This document shows, one piece after another, positions 54,943-64,000 of a stretch of DNA of 64,000 bases. The notes under the pieces were generated by a model. The model saw only the letters and a program-made list of their open reading frames with translations, did not search any database and had not been told where the DNA came from. Position 1 is the stretch's first letter. The number at the start of each line of letters is the position of its first letter. The DNA comes from Pholis gunnellus. Lineage: Eukaryota; Chordata; Actinopteri; Perciformes; Pholidae. Made by a program: the position numbers and the translations under genes. The DNA lies in assembly GCA_910591455.2 (NCBI GenBank), contig OU342806.1, forward strand, positions 17,800,841 through 17,864,840, in the 5' to 3' direction.

Positions 54943-57318
54943 ATAGCATCTTCAGGGCACAGATGATGAGCTTAGTACCCATCAAAGTGACGTGGAAACA
55001 CTGCCGATGGTAAAACTAAACGCGGAGAAAAAAAGACAAGGTTAAAATCGGAGTCATATCTGAAGCTGTATATTAACAAATGTGTGATCTTTTCTCTGAG
55101 ATGAACTGAACTCACGTTTATCCACTTGTCCTTCCTCAAACCCCCACCAGCAACTCATCCTCCGAAGGTTTCTACCTCGAGGAGCAAACTTAACACTCTA
55201 ATCCCACGGCCAAACGTGTCTTTCACATTGCTGAAATTGTTTAGGTATGCTTGGTTTACCTTAGCTCGCATGCATCATTTACATAACCATCGTCACTGAC
55301 TCAGAAAATAGCTGTGGCATGTCACGGTACAGGCGACCTTTTGGCGAACTCTGCTTCTTAAATTACATATCTTCACGTCTAAATCTGTTCCCCTCACCTC
55401 CGTGACACAAAACTGGTGGGTTTGTGAACAGAGAAATGGATTTTGAAGAGTTTTTCATGTCTGTTCAGTGCTGGCACTTGATTTCGCAGCACCTCTCCAA
55501 AATGTTTAGAGTGGCCTCTCAGAATTTAAATGAGTAACAGGAGGTATGAAATGCTACATGTTAAAGCGTCTTATACAGCAATGGAAAATGTCTATTCCAC
55601 TGTTTGGAACAGTAATGATAAATTAGTAAAAATCTATTTGCAACTACTATTTCATAGAGGTGGTTTAATTTTATTTACAAGTTGTAGCTTTATCCTAAAT
55701 TCTTTAAGTCGTTACAAAAATGTCCATGTGGTTACGTTGTTTTTGTTTTTTACTGTGTTACGTTGGGGGGAATTGCATATTGTGTTATTTTATTGCCAAA
55801 GTGATTGTGCAATTACTTAAAGACCGAAGTAACTACCTTTTTAATTGTATGAGTGTCTCATCCAGCATTTGTAGCTACACTTACGACAAGATAATGCATC
55901 GTAGTTCGTTATTCAATTATTTTGTATGTTATCCATCAATCATGACCGATGAAGTAAAAAGATTGCTAAAGCACACACAGGCCGGGTGGATGAGTCCAAA
56001 ACCAGCAATCTCTCACCCAGGAGATCGGTGTTGGTTCCCCATGTGATACGAGACCTCAACGTTGATTTATTTGTCACGTAACTTGCGTACTTCAGTAGTG
56101 GCATCTCCGAAGTTATTTTCACCCAAACATCAATCTTTTCCTAAACTAACCGAGTAGTTTTGTTGCCTCAACCCAACTGTTTCCTGTGAAAATGGTTTGT
56201 TTTGAAAAGACACAATGAATATGCACGATGAAATGTAAGTTGTGGCATTTTCGCACTGCACACACTTAGAACATGTATACAAATATTTAAATTTCAATAA
56301 AGTAAAACAACACATGCAGTTCTTTATGTACATGATTATTCATACATGTATAAACCCAGAACGTGTGTACAGTGTGTGTCAGAGTAATTTTAAATGATGG
56401 TATATGGACTTTGGTTTATAGTGGGGATGAGTGTAGTGCAAAAGGTTGTGGTATGGTAATGTTCAAAACTAGCACAACAGAAAGTTCCATGTCCTGTATG
56501 AATGCTGTGTGGAGGATGAGGTGGAGTCTCACAGTCTGAGGAAAGAAGCTGCTCTGAAGTCTGGCGGTACGGCAGCTGATACCTCTATCGCTTGCCAGCC
56601 GGCAGCGGGGTGAGCAGGCTGTGGCTAGGGTGGGTATTGTCTTTTAGTATCCTTTGAAAATAATTGGTTAGTAACCCACAGTTTGCTCAGCAATGTGACA
56701 TCTTCTGATTTTCTGTTGACCATGATTACGTTTCTCTGCCAAAATCAATCCTCAAAGGTTGAATCTTTGATGTACTCTTTTAAAATAAAGACACAGGTTT
56801 AGGATGGGTAATATATCTGTGTGTTGTCCATGTCTGGATATCAGGATAGATATTGTCTTCGATTTTTGGATATTGTAATATCGTAATATGGCATAAGTGT
56901 TGTCTTTCGGGAAAAATGCGATTCACAAATGACTGCTGCCCAAGATTACGTCTTCAAATGTCTTGTTTTCATCTCAACCAAAGATATTTAGTTAACATTG
57001 ATATAAGATGGAGAAAAGCAGCAATGTATCACATTTGAGAGGCAGTTCTGAGACAATTTGGGTTTGAAAATAAAAAGGAAATATTTGTTTTAGCTGTGGA
57101 TTTCTTTTCTTCAATGTGAGCACCACAAACACTTTTAATCTCACATCCATTTTATTGGTGGAAATGCACAAATTGAAGAAGTCTCAAAGCCTCAACATAT
57201 ACAACCAAAAACATCTGTCTGCATGACAAGACAGACTAATAGTAGACTTTCACAACACCAACCCAGTGCTGCCTCATGATCTACAAAGGTGTCTTCCTCT
57301 CAGGGCTCACGCCAGCAG

Positions 57319-57531
57319 CTACTCCACCCTCACATCGTGGTCCACAGTGAGTCTGGTAGTGTGCAGCACCACGCTGACAGGACCAAGCTTCATACTGTGC
57401 GAGCATGTGTCTCTCAGACATGTTGCACACTCCGAGTTAGCGCAAGGTGTCTCACTGAGCGAGCGGATGTCTTCCAGGCTGGCTTCGGCAGGAACATCTG
57501 TCACCAGATTGAGCCCTCTGATAGATTGAGA
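57319..57531 (-). CDS. Possible terminal coding exon on the minus strand (unidentified)
   Basis: On the minus strand a pyrimidine-bearing acceptor (CTCCCCTGACAG) opens a 70-codon frame ending in TAG. It contains VTDVPAEASLEDIRSLSETP and VSVVLHTTRLTVDHDVRVE. Codon choice is GC3-rich and looks coding. An AATAAA on the minus strand lies at 57156-57151, about 165 nt past the stop, as expected for a final exon. A branch-like CTGAC also precedes the acceptor. I do not recognise the protein and see no upstream exon. The plus strand is also open here, so this could be chance or a pseudogene. Confidence 0.3.
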   Translation of the reverse strand, partial: SQSIRGLNLVTDVPAEASLEDIRSLSETPCANSECATCLRDTCSHSMKLGPVSVVLHTTRLTVDHDVRVE

Positions 57532-58140
57532 CTGTCAGGGGAGATACAGCGGAGGCATGGTGGCATGTGGTCAGCTGATATCTTTCTTTCTTTGTTCATT
57601 TCTGTCTTTCTCTGGCTGTCTCCAGGGAGACAAGCGGAGACACATGCTGACATGTGATAAACAGATCTGTGACTAATGGTCTTGCCTTAAATGAATACCA
57701 ATTAGACGATTAGACAACCTCTTTTATGCCAAGCAAGGAAAAGCAAGGTTAACAGTCTAATGCTTAAAGCTGGAGTCTGCTTGTTTGTAATTATCTTCTT
57801 GTATCCCATAAATGGGAGGGGGATGGGATAAGATGAGAGCTGGCATGGCTTGGTGATGTGCTTTGGTTTTTGGAAAATATTGATTGGCTTGCAGGTTATG
57901 CCTGTTCTGGTGTATAATGTCAGTAAATTAAAGAATATGTTCATGTTTAAATAAATATCGTGATTAAATCATATATTGAGATGTCATGATACACAATTAT
58001 GGTCGTCTAAATTGATAATGACAAGCACATACTAACTAATTAACTAATTTTGCACTATAGAAAATACTTACTTTTCATTTGTCATGTATTTAATCCATCC
58101 TTTTATATGGCAGCCTGGGTTTTTTCTTTTTTGGTATTTT

Positions 58141-58245
58141 GTTTTTTTAAAGACTTAATTGATTACTTCAGAAGAAGAGAATACATTTTTGATTAATCAA
58201 TAATATAATTTTCATTACAGAAATGATCATTAGTTGCAGCCCTAG
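58141..58245 (-). repeat. Dispersed repeat, 'GGGCTGCAACT' family, minus copy
   Basis: It ends with CATTAGTTGCAGCCCTAGTA, with GATTAATCAATAATATAATT and GAAATGATCATTAG in the body. Inverted relative to the copy at 45317. Confidence 0.65.
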
Positions 58246-60250
58246 TATGTTTTTATATTATTTGTCCAATGTCTAATGTTTGCTAAAACACGACCACATT
58301 CAGCACAGTTCAAAGGAACTGTTTCTTCTTACAAAGACTTGTAATTGTGGGCTCGGATGAAAATGTCGGCTTGTTGCATTCTTCAATACGCTGAAGATGT
58401 GTCATTTCTTAGACTTCTTTTTCACGATCCACATTTCCTCCTGAATGCACTTCTATAAACTTAAGAGGCTGCAATGCTGCTGTGGGTGTATTCTTTGTGA
58501 AAAGGATGATCTTGTCACTGTTTGAGATGCGTTGTAGGTTTACAGTACTTAGACACACAATGCACACTGTGGCCCATTTCCTTTCAGCTACGCTCTATTC
58601 AGCTATCAAGTCCTTTTCTATCAGGCTTTTTCTGAGTCACATGTAAAATTATTTTGACACCCCACTTTGATGGACTCCAGTGGGTTTGCTAAATTATTGT
58701 CAGTTTACATGTCAAAATGCAAAAGAAATATATAATGGAAGTATATTTACTCAAGATTGAGTTGATGAAAAATGTGGGGGATTAGGGCTTTGATGTCGGG
58801 GGCATGGAGATTAAATGTTGGCGTTTGGAGCTGTAATGCTTCAATGTGTAGCTCTCAGTTCTGCCTCGTCTGATTTCGTGTCCCACTCATCTTTCATTTC
58901 TGACTGGCAGCTCTGCGACACACTCAGTGAAAACATTGGAAATCTCTTGACGCTCTTAAAGCCCTGCTGGATTTTGCTGCGTAGTTTTGTGAGTTTGTGA
59001 GTTTCGTGAAAGTTGAAGTTGTAGCATCATTCACAGTGTACTCTAGGTGTCATTTCAAAAATAAAGTTTCTGACTATCAAACAGATGCCAGTAGAAGTTC
59101 ACTTGACATATCAGTCCATTAAATGCAGTAGTAGTAGCTAAAAAGATGTGGGTGCTCATGAAGGGAGGGGTCTACCAAAAACATGATGTTGGTTGAATTA
59201 TGAAAAATGTGATTCATCATTTTTTGGAACTCGACCTACATTAGAGACTAACAATCCTGATGTCTCTGCTTCAATATTGACCAATCCCTTGTTTCAATCT
59301 GTCTCTTATTAGTTCGCCAACTTTATGAAAATGCAATATTAAATCACTGAGATACCCATTTATCTTTTGATTTGACCTTTTGAAGCATTCATCTCCTATC
59401 GAACGCAACTGAAGCACGTGTTGAGGGGTGCATTGATCAGGATTACAGTGCATTTCAAGTGTCAAATATTATTCTGCAGATAAACATCAAACAACAAGCA
59501 GCAGCTTGGGAAGTATCAATCCGACTTTGCTCTCTCCCGATACAAATTCAGATACCGAACCTCTTACTCTACTCCTTATCCTAACCAATGTTGTTATTGT
59601 TTCCCTAATCATGATAATGCTTCCCTGCTGCGTTGCACACATGTGGCTCAGTCATGTTAAGAAACATCAGGCTGTATCTCCAGTCTCCTAAATAAGGCCT
59701 GTATCGGAATTGGTGCATCACTTGCTTCAGTATTCAACAGCTGTTTCCTCTCTCGCCCGGTTTTCACTCAGATGCCTCCAGACGTCTGCTGACAGTCTTC
59801 ATGCACATGGAAGACACTCTATTCAGGCACACCAGAAATCAAACCAACAAACAAAGTATATATCCATTGTCCTTTAGCCCCATCACACATTCCTCCATTT
59901 TTTTATACCCATCTAACAAAATAGGACAAATGGCTGCCCATCCCACTCATCCATGTGCTCCACAGTGAGCACACACACTTTAACTTGCGCCTCAGCCTCA
60001 CCGGTGCCCACTCATGCAGCCCTCTGAATTTCCCTGTCCAATCAAAGCACTCAACATTCACGTTAACAAATGTTTAATGTGGTGTCTACAGGCGTCGCTC
60101 TACTTAAAATACAGAGCATGTCAGTTAGAGGCCTGTTCCCCTTGTGTTCGTCACAAAGGCACAAAGGATTCTGCAACACTGACAGACTGGATGCTTCACA
60201 CAGAGCTTGTGTCTCTGAGTGAGCGTGTGCACATGTTTGTGTACGTCTGT

Positions 60251-60290
60251 GTGCATGTGTGTGTGTGTGCGTGTGTGTGTGTGTGTGCGT
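60251..60290. repeat. (TG)n microsatellite with CG steps
   Basis: A TG run with interspersed CG steps, preceded by TGCATGTG. A related TG run is at 61051-61074. Confidence 0.85.
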
Positions 60291-61557
60291 GTTTCTTTTT
60301 GTGGTAGGGACAATTTCATGTTAAGCTTTCTTCCAGAGAGAGAGAGGAGAGGAGAGAGCGGCATCATCAGGACTCGGCTCTAAAAATACGAACCCAATAT
60401 GTTCTCGTTTTACTGTTGTGCCACTTTTCTAAAAGACAATAAGTTAGTTATATATTTATTTTACAGTGACTAGCACATCCTGTTGTCTAAAAACTCAATA
60501 TGCTGCAGTTGTATTTATAGTGACAAGCCTCTACTTTGACAAGCAATCATATTCTGGAGGACCACGATACATCTTCTGTGTTTTAAAGCCACAAACCTGC
60601 CCGGCTTCTTTAAAGGTTATGTATTGTCAGGTGTGCCCTGTTTTCCTGCGTTGTATTGAATTATCGAACATATCATATGTCTTTGTGACAAGTCATCAAA
60701 CTATACTATTGTAAAGAAATCCAACATTATAGGAGCTATGTGCCAGCATTTCTCAGCCTTGATTTTCTAGACCGAAGCGATGAAGAAAGCTGTAAATTGT
60801 TAAAACGGACCGTTATCAGGTGATTTAACCGGCCCTTTTTCAGATTGCAGGTTTCTGTAGGACAGCGATGATGGGATATCTTTTCCAACAGTGACGAGCA
60901 TGTCCTCTTTCATCAAGCGAACTCATGACACCACACATTTTCTAGGTCGGGGCTGTTGAACAACAGATGGAAGAGGAGAATAAGAGGAGAGGTGAAATCA
61001 GAGGGTGAGGGACACGGTAGAGAAAGAAAGAAAGAGTCTGAGCCTGAAAGTGTGTGCGTGTGTGTGTGTGTGTGTTTTTTTGTTTGGGATGCTTGTTCAA
61101 TAATAGACTGCGACACAGATAAATGCTCGTGTGTGACAGCTTGGTTGTTCTTTTTAACACAGTGGCCCTGCGCCTCACCCAGCTCCCATTCACAACAGCG
61201 TGTCAGCAGTGAGAAAAACAGCCTGATAAGACAAGGCATTGGTTACACTTGTGCTCACATCTGATCCTACAGATCTGTAGCCGTGACAGCAGCACACTGC
61301 TTTGTGGACACATTTGGCCTGAAAACGTCTACAATGAGTGTGATGGATGGATGGATGGGTGGAGGAATGTCTTTAAATCTGTGTCCATTTATTATCTGCT
61401 TATCACCTGTGGTCAGCTTGTTCATGCTGCTGCTGCTTTGGATGGGGTTTATGGAAGGGTCAGAAGTTTCACATGTTTTGAAGATATATGAATAATATTG
61501 TGAAACCGGAGCTGAACAATCTATAAGCACAAGACTGACATCAACTCATTAACCTGG

Positions 61558-62045
61558 TGTGGTGTGTGCGTTAGCGGAACAGCTGCCTATTTACACATCT
61601 GGCAGACGCCGAGCAACATTAGCATTCATTCGGACCCATTGTTCTCATTTATCGATGAGCTTAAGTACAACATTCACTCTCCTTTTTGCTCTGTCGGGTC
61701 TTCATCAGCACCTGAGGGAAACATCTGGCTCCTTAGCTTCTAAGTGCTCCACGATGTTCACCCACTAGTCGCTAACATTGTTTTGCTGTTTGGTGCTGGG
61801 CAGGCAGCGTAAGGTGGGCTTATCCAAGCATCTTTTGCTGCAAACAGCTGTCTGCTGCAGCTGGAAAAAAAGATGAAAATAAAAAAGTTGCTGAGCCGAA
61901 AGACGCTAAAATGCTCCACAGAGCTCAGGAGGACTGTTGAGTCGGGCGATAATTGTCTGTGGGTTTGTCACTGTGAGCGACTTCTTTCTCATAGTCATTT
62001 GCTGCATTGTTACTGTAATATGAAATGTTTATAGTGCAGCTTTAA
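61558..62045 (+). repeat. Dispersed repeat (copy 2 of the 'CAGCTGCCTATTTA' family)
   Basis: GGAACAGCTGCCTATTTACA, CATTAGCATTCATTCGGACC, GACGCTAAAATGCTCCACAG, TCTGTGGGTTTGTCACTGTG and TATAGTGCAGCTTTAA. It corresponds to the copy at 48546-48905, in the same orientation, and is longer at its right end. No intact open frame. Confidence 0.7.
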
Positions 62046-62970
62046 TTCAGCTCAATTCAACACAGGTGGTAGGATCCGTGCAACAGCACAAATCCAAAAA
62101 CATCACATGACAAATAACAACCTATACTTAACCTTCATATATCACACAACATGTAACATATATACACAACAGCATGATAGTATATCAACATGGTGCATTG
62201 GTGCATAAGGTGATCAGCTGAGGAGTTTTACATTTGAGGAGTTCAAGATGTGTTCTGCGGGGGGAGTAGTATCTTATTACTACTTATATTAAATGATAGT
62301 GGCAGTTGAAACACTGATACGGGCGTACACATAAAATCATTTGTATCAGGCCCTGTTATCCGTTTTTATGGTAGAGAACCAATATGTCACTGCAGTGGGC
62401 CCACTTATATCAAGTGACCAATTCAGCTCTTCCCATTTGACCTGTTTTACTACAACACTATGTTATGACTTCAAAATTCATTGCATGTCGTTCAACTGAA
62501 CTGCTCTGTTCAGAATGGTCCGTGTGCCATAGTCTGTTTTAGCAGGGATGGAGTCTTGAATTACCCTTCTTGGTAAAGGAAGTTTAAATGTGCAGAAATA
62601 AGAGTGGAGCTGACAGTAGCTGAAACCAAAAATACTTAAAGAGGCGTAGCACCTAATTTAGCAGCTCGGAGCCGGAGAGCAAAAGCTGAAGAGCAATTCA
62701 GCAACCTCAAGTGGAACTTTGACACAAAGTTGCCTTTATTGATAAAGCATCACCTCTAGTTAAAAAGGAACCTCCGGTTCTACAGAGTGAAGCCGATGCA
62801 AGTTTTAAATGTCTTAAAACTTGGATTGAAAATGACCCTACTTCTCATTTGATTTATTACCTGAGTAACGATGTAAACATGAGTTAATGGTCTCAATCGC
62901 TAGTTTCAAGTCTTCTTCAATACAGCATGATGTTTATTTCTTAAATTCTGGTCCCTTTTTAGAGTAAAAT

Positions 62971-63236
62971 AGACCATAAAGTGGAGTATGCTTGAGGGGG
63001 GGGGGGGGGGGTTTACTGTGATTGACAGGTCGCTGTAGCTACCAGAGCCGTACCCGGCATCACTACGTCAGTCTTTTGCATTCCAAATATGATAACTTCT
63101 GTTCATCTGTAACAAAAAAGCGAGGATGGCGATGGTCGTATTCCAAGATGGAACTCGAGGCGTCATAACAGTAGTCCACAAACCAATGAGTGACGTCACG
63201 ATGACTTCGTCCACTTCTTATATACAGTCTATGGTT
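62971..63236 (-). repeat. Dispersed repeat carrying a CRE and a CCAAT box (copy 2, with G16)
   Basis: The reverse complement of the 23555-23738 copy over most of its length, sharing GTTTACTGTGATTGACAGGT and CCACAAACCAATGAGTGACG. TGACGTCA is at 63191-63198 and CCAAT at 63183-63187. It carries about 70 bp of additional or diverged sequence in the middle and a G16 run where copy 1 has TTGGGGCGGG (reverse complement). Confidence 0.8.
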
Positions 63237-64000
63237 ACGTGCTATGTTCACACTATAAGTGACAAAATCAACAAAATGGCCAAGCGTGGCCAGCTAGATG
63301 GTCGGCAGGCTGCTGTTGAAGCGTTGCTTAAGCACACGTTGACGTTTTATGTTGCTTAAATCGCACTGGGAACCGGCTAGTGTCATTTCTTTATTTGGAA
63401 CAGGACAGGTTGAAACCAAACACATGATTGGTTGACGCTTGGCTGTGTCATCGGAGCGCTGAAGAAATGTTGAGACCAACTTTGATTTAAAGTGTCAGGC
63501 GTCACTTTGTAGCTTCATGTCACCAGCAGCCATGGACAATAACTTACTTATTAATAGACCGACTGACAGTTTAATTAATAATAGTTGAATTTACATCAGG
63601 GCTTCAGTTATAAAAGTGGCACCAGTATGTGTTAGTTTCACTCTGATGGATAAAATGAAGAAAATGCCCCAAAACCAAACTCTGTCCTTCATTCATGACA
63701 TGATGGTGTTGTAGCAGAATTGTAATTTTCTCCACAACACTCCCTGTGTAAATCTACCCTTGTTGCATAGTTATGTCTATTTTGTGCTGATACAATGTGT
63801 TTTTGAACTGCTGAGCAGACTCTTTTAAGACAACAGGGTCAGCCCATTAGCCAGTATATACTTCAGATTGTTGTTGAATGTGAAAATTATCAGGTGAGAC
63901 TTGTGTACCAGCCGACGCTGAAGGGAAGAGAACTGCGTGCAAATAAGTAGCAGTTTTGAGACACTAGGGCATAATACAGAGTCTGCCGGAGCTCCTGTGG

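Larger units (their letters stand above)
42501..64000 (+). other. Putative long intron 1 of the unidentified gene, or flanking DNA
   Basis: No definite exon is visible. The stretch holds the 43265-44415 minisatellite, repeat copies, microsatellites, and two weak exon candidates (57319-57531 minus; about 61273 plus). Extent as an intron is inferred from the absence of other exons. Confidence 0.4.

Noticed and set aside
57289..57657. 122-residue + strand open frame
   Set aside because: It overlaps the minus-strand candidate exon, whose splice and polyadenylation signals are better. The + frame has no recognisable features.

Overview
The window is vertebrate nuclear DNA, and I judge it to be from a teleost, most likely a percomorph fish. 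Coding exons are small and separated by AT-leaning introns with GT..AG junctions. CA/TG microsatellites are very dense. Several dispersed elements are ones I recognise from memory as common in fish genomes.

The one gene I can assemble completely is a glypican-1 (gpc1) on the + strand, 4955-37242. Ten coding exons join in frame to a 541-residue protein. It has a signal peptide, the 14 glypican cysteines, a triple Ser-Gly heparan sulfate attachment site and a C-terminal GPI-type hydrophobic tail. Intron 1 (about 21.5 kb) makes up two thirds of the gene. The other introns range from 328 to 2194 nt. The upstream 4 kb holds no gene I can support, and the 5' region carries GA and CT tracts. The 3'UTR probably ends near one of the ATTAAA signals at 38155 or 38606 and contains two long C runs and a G run.

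From 38.7 to 42.0 kb the sequence is intergenic with dispersed repeats. At 42.1-42.5 kb there is a convincing promoter/first-exon unit on the + strand: two inverted CCAAT boxes 30 bp apart, then a start codon, a 20-residue signal peptide and a splice donor. I cannot name this gene and do not see a certain second exon. The rest of the window (42.5-64 kb) would be its first intron or flank. That stretch holds a 1.15 kb degenerate pyrimidine-rich minisatellite, repeat copies, a possible minus-strand terminal exon near 57.3-57.5 kb, and a short trypsin-like TAAHC motif near 61.3 kb. The last two are weak candidates.

I found no CRISPR array, tRNA, rRNA, complete transposase gene or operon-like system. 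The most interesting points are the microsatellites built into gpc1 splice regions, an 87-bp Z-DNA-prone tract beside exon 2, the degenerate minisatellite, a dispersed repeat carrying a CRE plus a CCAAT box, and the two unexplained candidate exons. No undescribed biological system is evident.
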